This document shows, piece after piece, positions 11,397 through 21,096 of a stretch of DNA of 64,000 nt. Positions within the stretch are counted from its first letter, which is position 1, and every line of letters begins with the position of its first letter. Source of the stretch: Alphaproteobacteria bacterium (GTDB taxonomy: Bacteria > Pseudomonadota > Alphaproteobacteria > Caulobacterales > Maricaulaceae); NCBI GenBank assembly GCA_018222865.1, contig JAAEZM010000001.1, positions 1,457-65,456 on the forward strand, in the 5' to 3' direction. A program made the translations under genes and the position numbers. The notes beneath the pieces are model-generated. The model saw only the letters and a list, made by a program, of their open reading frames with translations. It had not been told where the DNA came from and ran no database searches.

Positions 11397-12682
11397 CCCC
11401 GAAACGGATCCTGCATCAAAATAACGTCCTCGCGCTCCGGTGAGGTCGATACCAGGGCAATCGGGCATTCGATCAGCTCTTCCAGGCGGCGAACATATTT
11501 CACCGCTTCCGCCGGAAGCTGCGCCCAGGAGCGCGCGCCGGCGGTTGAGCCGGACCAACCTTCAAGCGTCTCATAAACCGGCTTCACCTTGGCCTGGGCT
11601 TCCTTGCCCGCCGGCAGATAATCCAGGCGCTCGCCATCAAGCTCATAGGCGACGCAGACCTTGATCTCTTCAAACCCGTCGAGAACATCCAGCTTGGTCA
11701 GGGCAACGCCGGTGACACCGCCCTGCGCGAGGGTCTGGCGCGTGATGACGGCGTCGAACCAGCCACAGCGGCGCTTGCGCCCGGTGACAACACCGAACTC
11801 GCGGCCCGCCTGGCCAATGCGCTCACCGGTTTCATCATTCAGCTCGGTCGGGAATGGCCCTTCACCGACACGCGTCATGTAAGCCTTGGCAATGCCCAGA
11901 ACATAACCGACATCTTTCGGTCCGACCCCGGTGCCTGCGGCCGCCTGGCCGGAGTGGGTATTGGACGAGGTCACGAACGGATAGGTGCCGTGGTCCACAT
12001 CGAGAAGTGCGCCTTGCGCGCCCTCGAAGAGGATTTTCTGATCCTGTTTGATCGCGGCCTGCAGGTCACGCCAGACGGGCGCGGAATAAGGCAGGATTTT
12101 CGGCGCGATCTCCAACAGCTCTGCCACAAGCTTGTCGGCATCATATTCCGGCTGCCCCATACCGCGGCGCAGGGAATTATGGTGGAAGAGAATATCGGCG
12201 ACGCGGGCGCGCAGGGCTGCTTCATCGGCCAGATCGATGACCCGGACGGCGCGGCGGCCGACCTTGTCCTCATAGGCCGGGCCGATGCCGCGACGCGTCG
12301 TGCCAATGGCTTCACCATCATCGCGGTTCTCACGCATGGCATCGAGTTCGCGGTGAATGGGCAGGATCAGCGCAGCGGTCTCGGAGATCTTCACGACATC
12401 CGGATTAATGTCCACGCCCTGGCCCTTGATCCGCTCGACCTCGTCAATAAAGGCCCAGGGGTCAACCACAACACCATTGCCGATGACCGAGAGCTTGCCG
12501 CGAACCACGCCGGACGGCAGGAGGGAGAGCTTGTAGACATTTTCGCCCACGACCAGGGTGTGGCCGGCATTATGCCCGCCCTGAAAGCGTGCCACGACGT
12601 CCGCACGATGGGATAGCCAGTCCACCAGCTTGCCCTTGCCCTCATCGCCCCACTGGGCGCCCACCACGGTCACATTCGCCAT
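11393..12682 (-). CDS. purA: Adenylosuccinate synthetase
   Basis: 429 residues, the standard length. The enzyme joins IMP and aspartate with GTP to form adenylosuccinate, the first committed step to AMP. The N-terminal [11 protein letters not shown] loop and the GGHNAGHT motif are intact, as is the mid-chain [13 protein letters not shown] segment. ATG at 12682 (MANVTVVG) has GGAG eight bases upstream; an in-frame TTG at 12694 is less likely. It is a monocistronic unit. Confidence 0.98.
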   Translation of the reverse strand: MANVTVVGAQWGDEGKGKLVDWLSHRADVVARFQGGHNAGHTLVVGENVYKLSLLPSGVVRGKLSVIGNGVVVDPWAFIDEVERIKGQGVDINPDVVKISETAALILPIHRELDAMRENRDDGEAIGTTRRGIGPAYEDKVGRRAVRVIDLADEAALRARVADILFHHNSLRRGMGQPEYDADKLVAELLEIAPKILPYSAPVWRDLQAAIKQDQKILFEGAQGALLDVDHGTYPFVTSSNTHSGQAAAGTGVGPKDVGYVLGIAKAYMTRVGEGPFPTELNDETGERIGQAGREFGVVTGRKRRCGWFDAVITRQTLAQGGVTGVALTKLDVLDGFEEIKVCVAYELDGERLDYLPAGKEAQAKVKPVYETLEGWSGSTAGARSWAQLPAEAVKYVRRLEELIECPIALVSTSPEREDVILMQDPFRG

Positions 12683-12820
12683 GCCTGTCTCCAAGAATTA
12701 CGGGATGCGCATGTTTGTCACGAAGCCGTGACGCGGGCCAGATCTATTTGCACGATATCGCCCCTATTGGCACGATCATGCTGCAAACTGCGCGCAAATG
12801 CTCAAATTGGGGAGTCAGAC

Positions 12821-13378
12821 ATGACCGCGAAGACTTTGTTTTTCTCACTGCTTCTCACCAGCACGCTCGCCTGTCCGGCGCTCGCACAGCAGCCCGTGGC
12901 GGTCTGCCAGGACGAACCACATGATGATTTCGACTTCTGGGTCGGGACATGGAATGTCTATGCGCCCGAGGATGGCCCCTATCAGGGTGAGAACAGGATT
13001 GAACGGATCAATGGCGGCTGCCTGATCACCGAGCATTGGAACGGTGCGGGCGGATCCATCGGCGAGAGCATGAATTTCTATGATCCCTTCCAGGAGGCCT
13101 GGCGGCAGGTCTGGATCAGTGCAGGTGCGATTATCGACTATACGGGCGGGCTCAATGCCGAGGGTGAGATGGTGCTGAACGGCGAGATCCACTACCCGGC
13201 CAATGGCAATCAAGCGCCCTTCCGCGGCACCTGGACACCGCGCGAGGACGGCACGGTCCGTCAGCATTTCGAACAGCAAAACCCTCAAGGCGAATGGGGT
13301 GTCTGGTTCACCGGGATTTATGTGCGCCAGGATGATGACCCGCGCGCAGCGGAGGCTGAGGCAGCTCGGGGCGGCTAG
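12821..13378 (+). CDS. Secreted DUF1579-like protein
   Basis: 185 residues. The signal peptide is clear (TLFFSLLLTSTLACPALA|QQ). The mature start HDDFDFWVGTWNV, followed by a beta-rich chain with repeated W-x-x-x-Y/F strands, is characteristic of the small lipocalin-like DUF1579 group, whose function is not established. The start has GGGGAGTC upstream. It is transcribed away from purA and converges on the PagL-like gene, with a hairpin terminator between them. Confidence 0.75.
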   Translation: MTAKTLFFSLLLTSTLACPALAQQPVAVCQDEPHDDFDFWVGTWNVYAPEDGPYQGENRIERINGGCLITEHWNGAGGSIGESMNFYDPFQEAWRQVWISAGAIIDYTGGLNAEGEMVLNGEIHYPANGNQAPFRGTWTPREDGTVRQHFEQQNPQGEWGVWFTGIYVRQDDDPRAAEAEAARGG

Positions 13379-13384
13379 ATCCAA

Positions 13385-13419
13385 CAAAAATGGCGCATCG
13401 CTGGGCGACGCGCCATCTT
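13385..13419 (-). terminator. Intrinsic terminator of the PagL-like gene
   Basis: The inverted repeat atggcgc (13390-13396) and gcgccat (13410-13416) forms a stable stem. Read on the minus strand it is followed by TTTTTG, so it serves the minus-strand gene at 13441-14013. It may also slow transcription from the convergent plus-strand gene. Confidence 0.8.
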
Positions 13420-13440
13420 GGAAACAGGTTTTGCCCGCGC

Positions 13441-14013
13441 TTACCGACCGAAGCGATAGCTCAGACGCACACCGGCATTATCAAGCGCCTGATTACGTCC
13501 ATCCGCGAGGATCTGGCCGTGCGAGATGTGCTCGTAATAAACGCCCAGAGCCCAGGTTTCATTGAGCTCGTAGTCCAGGCCAAGACCGTTATAGAAAAGG
13601 ATCTCATTGCCCATCAGCGCCCGTGTGGTGGCGAGGCGGATCCGCGTCGGATCACTGGGCAGCGAGTTCTGATCGATGTCGACGACACCGTCATTATAGG
13701 ACAGGCCGAACGTGTATTCGAGGTTCAGACGGTCAGCAAGTTCCCAGTCCCAGGCGAGCCCGGCAGCGCCGAAATTCGTCAGGCCATTCGTGTTGAAGGA
13801 GCCATAGAGGAAAGGACGCGGCGACCAAATGCCTTCCAGGAAATCTGGCGAGGCGAAAAGGAGCTCAAGCGTCACATTCGGACCATCTTCAACGTGATCG
13901 GCGAGATCGTGGGCCGTCACACCGAAACGAAACTCCATGCCGTCATGACCGTCAGCATGAGCGGCACCGGCGAGCAGGGCCGCAAGGGCCGCGGCGGTCA
14001 TAATACGTGTCAT
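13441..14013 (-). CDS. PagL-like lipid A 3-O-deacylase (outer membrane)
   Basis: 190 residues with signal peptide (AALAALLAGAAHA|DG). Alternating amphipathic strands ending in SYRF and a terminal aromatic-rich strand fit an eight-stranded outer membrane barrel. Near the C-terminus EHISHGQI gives the HxS pair (H162, S164) used by PagL-type acyloxyacyl hydrolases, which remove an acyl chain from lipid A. The third catalytic residue is not obvious, so the activity is likely but not certain. The terminator lies directly downstream. Confidence 0.75.
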   Translation of the reverse strand: MTRIMTAAALAALLAGAAHADGHDGMEFRFGVTAHDLADHVEDGPNVTLELLFASPDFLEGIWSPRPFLYGSFNTNGLTNFGAAGLAWDWELADRLNLEYTFGLSYNDGVVDIDQNSLPSDPTRIRLATTRALMGNEILFYNGLGLDYELNETWALGVYYEHISHGQILADGRNQALDNAGVRLSYRFGR

Positions 14014-14055
14014 GTATCCCCCAGATGGAATGTGATGAATCTTCAGTCTCCTGAC

Positions 14056-15258
14056 CTAACCCTTTGAGACGACCGCGTCCAGCGCCTCCCCATAGGCCCA
14101 GTCAAGCCACGGACCAAGTGCGGCTAAATCGTCACGCTCTATGGTCGGACCGCACCAGACCCGTATCCCCGGCACGCTATCGCGATGCATGATGATATCG
14201 AGCGCGGCATTCTCGCGCTCAAGCAGCGCGAGAATCTTCTTCGACAAGGCCCATTGCGTTTCCGTATCGAGCGCCTTCACAGCGGGATCGCTATAGGTCA
14301 AGGCGACGGAGACTTGTGAGCGGTGCGCCGCGGTCTGGCACAGATATTCTGCCCACTGGCTGGTCTCGACCCACTCATTGAGCGCAGCGAAATTCGCTTC
14401 ACGGCGCTTGATCAAGGCTTCCAGCCCGCCAATTTTTGCCGCCCATTTGCACGCTGCGAGATAGTCCTCGACCGCCATCAAGGACGGCGTATTGATCGTT
14501 GAGCCTTCATACAGCCCCATATTCGCCTGCCCGCCCTTGTGGAGTTGGCAAATGGACGGGATGGGCCAATCCGGACGGTGCGTATTGAGGCGCTCAATCG
14601 CGCGCGGTCCCATGACGAGCATGCCGTGTTGCGCTTCTCCGCCCATGCATTTTTGCCAGGAGAAGGTGAGCACATCGATCTTCGACCAGTCGATATCGAC
14701 CGCAAAGGCGCCCGATGTCGCATCGCAAATCGTCAGCCCCTCACGGTCTTCATCAATCCAGTCATAGCCCGGGATCCAGACCCCGGCGGCCGTACCATTG
14801 AGGGTGAAGATCGCATCGCGTGTCCTGTCATACTGGCTGACATCAGGAAGCGTGCCGGCGCTTTCCTGGAAGACGCGCAAATCCTTGAGCTTGAGTTCGT
14901 CCCGGGCATCCAGCGTCCAGCGATTGCCGAACACATCCCAGCTGAACACATCCACCCCGCGCGCGCCCAGGAGCGACCACATCGCCGCCTCCATAGCCCC
15001 CGTATCAGAGGCCGGGATCAGCGACACACGGTAATCCTCCGGCATGTCCAGAAGCATTTTCGTCCGGTCGAGCGTTTCCTTGATTCGCGCCACCGGAGCT
15101 GCGGAGCGGTGCGTGCGGGATAATTGCGCATCCGCCAGCGCATCCCAGCTCCAGCCGGGGTATTTCTTCACCGGGCCACAGGAAAAGCGCGGATCCGCCG
15201 GCTTCAGAACAGGTTTGGCAAAACGCGATTGAGTGGGCGCAGTCGTGATATCAGACAC
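14056..15258 (-). CDS. serC: Phosphoserine aminotransferase
   Basis: 400 residues. A PLP enzyme that makes 3-phosphoserine from 3-phosphohydroxypyruvate and glutamate in serine synthesis. The Schiff-base lysine lies in FSWQKCMGGEAQHG, and the DPRFSCGPVKKYPGW opening is typical of the alphaproteobacterial type. There is no good ATG: I chose GTG at 15258 (GTG-TCT-GAT) with GGGAG upstream, because longer versions run into the divergent transporter gene. No serA neighbour is present, so the pathway is dispersed. Confidence 0.93.
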   Translation of the reverse strand: MSDITTAPTQSRFAKPVLKPADPRFSCGPVKKYPGWSWDALADAQLSRTHRSAAPVARIKETLDRTKMLLDMPEDYRVSLIPASDTGAMEAAMWSLLGARGVDVFSWDVFGNRWTLDARDELKLKDLRVFQESAGTLPDVSQYDRTRDAIFTLNGTAAGVWIPGYDWIDEDREGLTICDATSGAFAVDIDWSKIDVLTFSWQKCMGGEAQHGMLVMGPRAIERLNTHRPDWPIPSICQLHKGGQANMGLYEGSTINTPSLMAVEDYLAACKWAAKIGGLEALIKRREANFAALNEWVETSQWAEYLCQTAAHRSQVSVALTYSDPAVKALDTETQWALSKKILALLERENAALDIIMHRDSVPGIRVWCGPTIERDDLAALGPWLDWAYGEALDAVVSKG

Positions 15259-15372
15259 GGGGGAGATCTCCCTTTTCAAGGCATGGTCTTTTTCACTCAG
15301 CACGTTGACGCCGCCCGGCCAGCCGGGCAAGAGGCTTGACCATGGTTCCAACATTTTTCGCGGCGTGACGTG

Positions 15373-16263
15373 ATGTCTCATCCAGCATCGCCTCCGCGGC
15401 CCACCTTTGAACACTGGCTTTTGCTTGGCATCCTCACCGTGCTGTGGGGGTCGGCTTATGCCTTTATCAAACATGCCGTCGACTATCTCCCACCGGCCGC
15501 GCTCATCCTGGTGCGTATTTCAGGCGCTGCGGTGCTGCTGACGGCCTGGGCAGTCTTACGCGGGCGGCGCATGCCGGCGATCAATGACAAGCGCTGGCTC
15601 TGGTTTGCCGGCTTGGGCCTGTTCGGCAATACCCTGCCCTTCTTCCTCATCTCCTGGGGCCAGCAGACACTTGATAGTGCCCTGACCGGTATTCTCGTCG
15701 CGGTGATGCCCCTGATCACGATTGCACTCGCCCACCCCCTGGTGCCGGGTGAGCGCATGACCTTGCAGAAATCGCTGGGCTTCCTGATCGGCTTTGTCGG
15801 GGTCATCATCCTTTTGGGCCCGGCCGCACTGGAAGGGCTGGGCGGTCCGACCCTGGTCTCGCAATTGGCGGTCCTGGGCGCTGCGGCCTGCTATTCCATC
15901 AACGCAATCCTGGCACGCCTTCTGCCTGAGACCTCGCCCTCCGTCTCCGGTGCGGGCATGCTGATTATGGCCTCAATCCTCGCCCTGCCCTTTGGGCTTT
16001 ATGAGCTGATGCAGGTAGAAGTCGTACCGGTCAGCGCCTGGGGCGCTGTCGCCTGGCTGGCCATCGCCCCGACCGCGATCGCCTCGGTCATGCTGATGCA
16101 TGTCGCCCGTACAGCCGGCCCCGGCTTTCTTGCCATCGTGAATTATCTGACCCCGATCGCAGCCGTCATCACCGGTGTGATTATCGGCGAGACGATTGGC
16201 TGGAGCGTCCTCCTGGCGCTTGCGATCATCCTCTCCGGTGTCTGGTTGTCGCGGCGGAACTAG
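15373..16263 (+). CDS. EamA/DMT-family transporter
   Basis: 296 residues with ten predicted membrane segments arranged as two EamA repeats; the first opens with GILTVLWGSAYAFIKHA and the second ends in VIIGETIGWSVLLALAIILSG. The family exports amino acids and other metabolites, and the substrate cannot be read from sequence. It starts at ATG 15373, one codon after an in-frame GTG, and its stop overlaps the thiD stop by four bases in convergent orientation. Confidence 0.9.
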   Translation: MSHPASPPRPTFEHWLLLGILTVLWGSAYAFIKHAVDYLPPAALILVRISGAAVLLTAWAVLRGRRMPAINDKRWLWFAGLGLFGNTLPFFLISWGQQTLDSALTGILVAVMPLITIALAHPLVPGERMTLQKSLGFLIGFVGVIILLGPAALEGLGGPTLVSQLAVLGAAACYSINAILARLLPETSPSVSGAGMLIMASILALPFGLYELMQVEVVPVSAWGAVAWLAIAPTAIASVMLMHVARTAGPGFLAIVNYLTPIAAVITGVIIGETIGWSVLLALAIILSGVWLSRRN

Positions 16264-17072
16264 TCTTTCAGCATCCAGAAATGATCGACCGGGCCGTGGC
16301 CTTGCCCAAAGCCGGGCGCGCGCTTGATGGCTTCGTGCAGATACTCACCGGCGCTCTCCACTGCCTCGGGCAGGGAATGGCCTAGCGCGATGCGCGCCGC
16401 TATGGCCGAGGCCAGCGTGCACCCTGTTCCATGCGTATGCCGGGTGTGAAGCCGCGGACGTTCCATCACCTCCAGCCCCCGGGATGAGACGAGTACATCG
16501 CGTAAGGTCTCGCCCTCCATATGTCCGCCCTTGACCAGGGCCGCACCGGCTCCCGCATCAATGAGCGCCCGCGCCGCCTCGATCTGGCTGTGAAGGTCGG
16601 TGATTTCGATACCCGTAAGGTGCTGAGCCTCAAGCGCATTTGGCGTGATAAGCGTGGCGCGCGGCAAGAGCTGGTCTCGCAATGCCGTTTCTGCTTCCTC
16701 ATTGATCAGCCTGTCACCCGAGGTCGCGACCATGACCGGATCGAGGATGAGCGGCAAATGCGCCGCCTCCTCTTCCAGCACACGCGCCAGAGTGTCGATC
16801 AGCGACGCCGTCGCCAACATGCCGGTCTTGATGGCATCCGCGCCGAGATCGCCCAACACCGCGCGCATCTGGTCCGCGACTGTCTCATCAGGGATGGGGT
16901 GGATGCCGCTGACACCCAGCGTGTTTTGCACGGTAATGGCGGTGATTGCGGTCATGGCATAGCCGCCCATGGCGGAGACCGCCTTGATATCGGCCTGGAT
17001 CCCGGCCCCGCCACCGCTGTCTGAACCGGCGACGATCAGGACACGTCCGCGATGTTCCTGACCTTCAAGCAT
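16260..17072 (-). CDS. thiD: HMP/HMP-phosphate kinase ThiD
   Basis: 270 residues. Phosphorylates hydroxymethylpyrimidine and then its monophosphate to give HMP-PP, the step after ThiC in thiamine synthesis. The ribokinase-fold signatures are present: VAGSDSGGGAGIQAD at residues 14-28 and the anion-hole segment HGTGCTLASAIAA near residue 216. It begins immediately after the stop of a TPR-protein gene, with no intervening base, so the two are probably co-transcribed. No TPP aptamer is visible ahead of this pair, unlike thiC. Confidence 0.96.
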   Translation of the reverse strand: MLEGQEHRGRVLIVAGSDSGGGAGIQADIKAVSAMGGYAMTAITAITVQNTLGVSGIHPIPDETVADQMRAVLGDLGADAIKTGMLATASLIDTLARVLEEEAAHLPLILDPVMVATSGDRLINEEAETALRDQLLPRATLITPNALEAQHLTGIEITDLHSQIEAARALIDAGAGAALVKGGHMEGETLRDVLVSSRGLEVMERPRLHTRHTHGTGCTLASAIAARIALGHSLPEAVESAGEYLHEAIKRAPGFGQGHGPVDHFWMLKD

Positions 17073-17945
17073 TTATTGGCCTTCCAGCGCCCGCGCGCGA
17101 TTAATCGCGGCAGCCGCCTCCGCGTCGGAACGCGCATGTGCGGCAGCTTGGCGATAAGTGCGTGCGGCGGCCTCATGATTGCCGGCAGCCTCCTGCATTT
17201 GCGCGAGGGCAAAGGCGATCGCCGCGTTTTCCGGCTCAAAGGCGAGCATTTGTTCGTAAATCCCGGCGGCGGCGACCACATTACCGGCCTCCCGCAAGCA
17301 TTGGGCATGTTGGATGAGCGCGGCATCATTCCAGGGATCTGCGGCCACGGCAGCTTCAGCCGCCTCACACAGGCTTGGCGGTGTGACATTCTCCGGCGCG
17401 GGCGGCGTCTCGCTGCCCGGCGACGCCGGCGCGGGTTCGGCCCTATCAACAGCCTCCTGGCGCGTGGTCCCGGCCGTTTCAGACGCCGAAGCAGGAGCTG
17501 GCCTAGCGGGCGCAGACGCGCTTGCATCAGGAATACTGGGATCCGAAAGACCGGGAGGCATAGCCGCCGCGCGCGGCGCGTCTATCGCCGCCCGGAGCGT
17601 CACCGAGACAAGGACACCGCCGCGATACACATCCGCGCGAACCGCGTCCCAGATTCCCGATGCGATAAGATCAATCTGCGCCCCCTCTTCAAGCGGCGTC
17701 AGGCTGACAGACAGGACGAGCTCATCATGAGCGGGAGAGATTCGGCGCTCTTCAATACGCACGCCCTCAATCATCAAACGCGCGCCAGAGGCGGTTTGTT
17801 CAAGGGCGACCGATTGCGGCTGGCTGTCAAACCCGATGAAAATCTGCCCCGCCTGGCCCGCAGCGCTCGCGCGCAACTGGGTCAATTCGGCGAAGGCCGG
17901 AGCCGGGAGAAGGAAAGCAAAGGCGATAAGCAGGAGAAAGCGCAT
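17073..17945 (-). CDS. Periplasmic TPR protein upstream of thiD
   Basis: 290 residues. Signal peptide (FLLLIAFAFLLPAPAFA|EL), then a beta-rich N-terminal part of about 125 residues, a proline/alanine-rich linker, and two to three TPR helices at the C-terminus (AAGIYEQMLAFEPENAAIAFALAQM). Such repeats mediate protein contacts. It directly precedes thiD, but no link to thiamine metabolism is evident. ATG at 17945 was preferred over an upstream in-frame codon because the signal peptide begins there. Confidence 0.75.
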   Translation of the reverse strand: MRFLLLIAFAFLLPAPAFAELTQLRASAAGQAGQIFIGFDSQPQSVALEQTASGARLMIEGVRIEERRISPAHDELVLSVSLTPLEEGAQIDLIASGIWDAVRADVYRGGVLVSVTLRAAIDAPRAAAMPPGLSDPSIPDASASAPARPAPASASETAGTTRQEAVDRAEPAPASPGSETPPAPENVTPPSLCEAAEAAVAADPWNDAALIQHAQCLREAGNVVAAAGIYEQMLAFEPENAAIAFALAQMQEAAGNHEAAARTYRQAAAHARSDAEAAAAINRARALEGQ

Positions 17946-17968
17946 GTGGAACCCCTGCAAGCTGCGGC

Positions 17969-18814
17969 TTAAGACCGGGTTAATCCACCCGGCGCGGCGG
18001 CAATATCGGTTGTATCGCACGCATCATGGCCGAAAGCGCCGATCAACGTCCCATCGGCATGCCGCACGCTTTCATAGACGAAACAGCCAGCGCCCAATTC
18101 CGGGATGTCGCCGCGTACAAAAACCGGGTCGCCCTCACCAAAGATGGCATCTGCAGCATCAAGCTGTCGCAGGGAATTAATCGCCTGGTCTTCATCGCGC
18201 AGCGCACACTCCCAGGTCTGCCCCTCGCCATCCACCATACGAACACCGCTGGAACCGCCGGGCATGGCATACGCCAGGGAGACGTATTGGATCGCATCGC
18301 CCATCTCTTCCAGACACATATCGATCGCGGGCAGATACTCCATGAGATAGCTGCTCCAACGCTCCTGTGTATTGCGTTCCAGCGCACACCCCGTCACGGC
18401 GATGGAACCGACACGCACGGCAGCGAAATGCGTAAAGCGCTCACCGGCCTGTTCACAAGGACCCGCTTGAAGACGGACAGCCACCTCGCGGCCATCACTG
18501 GCGACGCCCTCATACCGACGCACACCGTTTTCCATATAAGGCATGGCGATATCCAGCTCGCCCTCGGCATCATCACTGCGCAGGGACGCGTAGCTGAAAT
18601 CCACCTTCGCGACGCCGCCGACAGATTGGAAGTTCAACAACCCGCTCCAATCCTCACCGCCACTCAGCTCATAGCCAAAGCCCGCTCCGGCGGTGCGCGC
18701 ACTTCCAGACGGCGCGTAATCGAAAAGACCGGACATCGCCCCATCGCCCATTGGCGCTGATGCACAGCCTGCCATTACGGCGCAAATCGAAAGGATTGTG
18801 ATAAAGCGGTTCAT
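17969..18814 (-). CDS. Lipoprotein of unknown function
   Basis: 281 residues. The N-terminus MNRFITILSICAVMAGC is a lipoprotein signal with the acylated cysteine in MAGC followed by ASAP, so the mature protein is probably membrane-anchored on the periplasmic side. The body is acidic and has six or more cysteines (GPCEQ, TGCAL, DMCLEE, WECAL, AGCFV, DACD). Family unknown. ATG at 18814 has GGGGGACAG upstream. It sits 23 bases ahead of the TPR-thiD pair on the same strand and may be the first gene of that operon. Confidence 0.7.
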   Translation of the reverse strand: MNRFITILSICAVMAGCASAPMGDGAMSGLFDYAPSGSARTAGAGFGYELSGGEDWSGLLNFQSVGGVAKVDFSYASLRSDDAEGELDIAMPYMENGVRRYEGVASDGREVAVRLQAGPCEQAGERFTHFAAVRVGSIAVTGCALERNTQERWSSYLMEYLPAIDMCLEEMGDAIQYVSLAYAMPGGSSGVRMVDGEGQTWECALRDEDQAINSLRQLDAADAIFGEGDPVFVRGDIPELGAGCFVYESVRHADGTLIGAFGHDACDTTDIAAAPGGLTRS

Positions 18815-18907
18815 GATCTGTCCCCCGGCCATCCGCGTAGTAAGCATCAAAACCCTACCACATGAAGGGCGAATGAATGCAGGGGGAAATCACGACATTT
18901 TCGCGTC

Positions 18908-19798
18908 TCAAATTCCGTCTTTGAATGCGTCAGCGAGATGATCAACAAAAAGGCGGACCCGATGCGTGAGATAACGCGATGAAGGGAAGACCGCCCACAG
19001 ATCGCGATGGTTTGCATCCCAGTCGCTTAGTATGGGCTGGATTCGGCCTTCCTTGATGGCTTCCTCTGCCGCCCATGCGGGAGAACACGCGATCCCGGCG
19101 CCGGCCGCCGCCGCCTCGACCGCACAGATGGCACCATTCAGGGTCAAACGCCCTTTGACCCGGACCTCCGCTTCCTTGCCGCCCTTGGTGAAGCTCAGCA
19201 ATTGTGGCGTGGCGGCATTCTTGTCGATGATCACATCATGATTAGCCAGCTCATCGGGATGGGTAGGCGTCCCGGCACCTTGCAGATAGGAGGGTGAGGC
19301 TACGATCGTCATGGGCGCAGGCGCCAGCTGTCGCGCAATCAGCGCGCTGTCGGTAAGATTGCCCAGGCGAACGCCGACATCAAACCCCTCGTTGACGAGA
19401 TCGACCATGCGATCGCTCATCGTCAGGCGCACTTCGACACCGGGCCACCGATCCATAAATTCTGTGACAGGTTTGACCAGCTTGCGCGCGCCAAAATCAA
19501 CCGGGGCGGAGACACGCAGGACACCGGCCGGGGCGGCAGAGACCTCAGCAATTCCCTCTTCCAGAGCATCATACTCATCCAGCCATGGCTTCACCCGGTC
19601 CTGAAGCGCTGTACCGGCATCGGTCAGGCGCACCGAGCGGGTCGTGCGTTCAAACAGGCGCGCCTGAAGGCGTGTTTCCAGAGCGGTGATCTGTTTGGAC
19701 GCTGCCCCGGGCGTAATACCCTCGCGGTCCGCGGCCTGCGTAAAGGAGCCCAGCTCTGCCACAGAGCAAAACAGGCGAAGCGCATCGATCCGATCCAT
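18908..19798 (-). CDS. LysR-family regulator
   Basis: 296 residues with the winged-helix N-terminus (MDRIDALRLFCSVAELGSF...AASKQITALE) and the periplasmic-binding-like effector domain. It is divergent from a DoxX gene and a ring-cleaving dioxygenase gene, an arrangement in which the LysR protein usually controls the neighbours. The ATG at 19798 has GGGGGAAAT upstream. Confidence 0.92.
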   Translation of the reverse strand: MDRIDALRLFCSVAELGSFTQAADREGITPGAASKQITALETRLQARLFERTTRSVRLTDAGTALQDRVKPWLDEYDALEEGIAEVSAAPAGVLRVSAPVDFGARKLVKPVTEFMDRWPGVEVRLTMSDRMVDLVNEGFDVGVRLGNLTDSALIARQLAPAPMTIVASPSYLQGAGTPTHPDELANHDVIIDKNAATPQLLSFTKGGKEAEVRVKGRLTLNGAICAVEAAAAGAGIACSPAWAAEEAIKEGRIQPILSDWDANHRDLWAVFPSSRYLTHRVRLFVDHLADAFKDGI

Positions 19799-19900
19799 TA
19801 TTTCCCCCAGAGAAATTGTATTGCGCAAAACTACCGGATTATCGCTGCGGGGTCAAAAGGCTATCTCTGGCGCATCGAAACACACCGCACGGAGACGCAC
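19799..19900. promoter_or_regulatory. LysR/DoxX divergent control region
   Basis: The 102-base gap between divergent genes contains the short palindrome TTGCGCAA at about 19819-19827, within an AT-richer segment, a reasonable LysR-type (T-N11-A) operator candidate. Start sites for both genes must lie here. The DoxX ribosome site is ACGGAGACGC just before 19901. Confidence 0.45.
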
Positions 19901-20323
19901 ATGTCTAACGAACAATCCCAGTACGGCGTGACGCTGCTTCGCGTCAGCCTCGGCATCCTCTTCCTCGCTCATGGTCTGCTCAAGGTCATGGTCTTCACCC
20001 CGGCCGGCACCGTTGGCTTCTTTGAGAGCCTCGGCCTTCCCGGCTTCTTCGCTTACCTGGTCATCCTTGGTGAAATCCTGGGTGGACTGGCCCTGATCCT
20101 GGGCGCCTATACACGCCTGGCAGCGGCGGCACTCCTGCCGATCGCCCTGGGCGCCACCTATTTCCACCTCGGCGCTGGCTGGGTGTTCTCGAATGAGGGC
20201 GGCGGCTATGAATTCCCGCTCTTCCTCGCCCTGACGACCTTCGTCCAATTCCTGCTGGGCTCTGGTCCTCTGGCCATTCGCCTGCCGGAAATCCCGTATC
20301 TGCCGCGGACACTGCAAGCCTGA
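19901..20323 (+). CDS. DoxX-family membrane protein
   Basis: 140 residues with four membrane segments (LLRVSLGILFLAHGLLK, FFAYLVILGEILGGLALIL, AALLPIALGATYF, FLALTTFVQFLLG), matching the DoxX/DoxD-like family often linked to redox and thiol stress. Its TGA overlaps the ATG of the downstream dioxygenase by one base, so the two are translationally coupled. Divergent from the LysR gene that probably regulates both. Confidence 0.88.
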   Translation: MSNEQSQYGVTLLRVSLGILFLAHGLLKVMVFTPAGTVGFFESLGLPGFFAYLVILGEILGGLALILGAYTRLAAAALLPIALGATYFHLGAGWVFSNEGGGYEFPLFLALTTFVQFLLGSGPLAIRLPEIPYLPRTLQA

Positions 20324-21087
20324 TGCCCGCCCCCCTTTTCATCTCGCATGGTGCGCCGGACGTGTTGATCAAAAACACACCGGCGCATCAGGCCATGAAG
20401 GCTCTGCGCCATCATGCAGAGCCCTTGGCCTATGTGATCATCTCAGCGCATTGGCAGTCGGGAAACCTCAGGATTACGGCCAGCGATTATCCGGCGACCA
20501 TCCATGACTTTCATGGGTTCGGCGCTCAGCTTGATGCTTATCGTTATCCGGTCCCCGGAGCGCCCAGGCTGGCGAGTGACATACAGGCGCAGCTGAAACG
20601 CCATGGCTTGATGGCCGAACTGGAGATGAAGCGCGGCCTGGATCATGGGGCCTGGATCCCGATGGCCTTGATCCGTCCTGAGGCGGATATCCCGGTCATC
20701 CAGATTTCCCTGCCGCGTCAGGATGACCAAGCCAGCCTGACCCTGGGCGATGCGCTCGCAGATCTGAGGCACCAGAATATCCAGATCATTGGATCTGGCG
20801 CGCTCACACACTCACTCAGCGATAGCCTTCCCATGCCCGAGACCGCAGCACCGGCGAGCTTCGCCGTCGCCTTCCGGTCATCCTTGGCGCCTGCAATAGA
20901 AGCCGCGGATACTGAGCGCATCATGCAATGGCGCACCCTGCCGCATGCACATCGCAACCACCCAACGCCAGAGCATTTGAGACCGCTGCTCGTGGCGCAT
21001 GCAGCCTCAGGCCGAGAGCCTGGCAAATTGCTTCACACCTCCTGGAGCCGAGCCGCACTGGCCATGGATATATGGGCATTTGAGTAG
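20323..21087 (+). CDS. DODA-type extradiol dioxygenase (YgiD-like)
   Basis: 254 residues. Class III extradiol ring-cleavage fold with candidate iron ligands in FISHGAPD and SAHW and catalytic histidines in LDHGAWIPM and GALTH. Relatives include E. coli YgiD and plant DOPA dioxygenase. The natural substrate is unknown. It is coupled to doxX through a TGATG overlap and presumably answers to the divergent LysR protein. Confidence 0.88.
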   Translation: MPAPLFISHGAPDVLIKNTPAHQAMKALRHHAEPLAYVIISAHWQSGNLRITASDYPATIHDFHGFGAQLDAYRYPVPGAPRLASDIQAQLKRHGLMAELEMKRGLDHGAWIPMALIRPEADIPVIQISLPRQDDQASLTLGDALADLRHQNIQIIGSGALTHSLSDSLPMPETAAPASFAVAFRSSLAPAIEAADTERIMQWRTLPHAHRNHPTPEHLRPLLVAHAASGREPGKLLHTSWSRAALAMDIWAFE

Positions 21088-21096
21088 CCCGGATCC

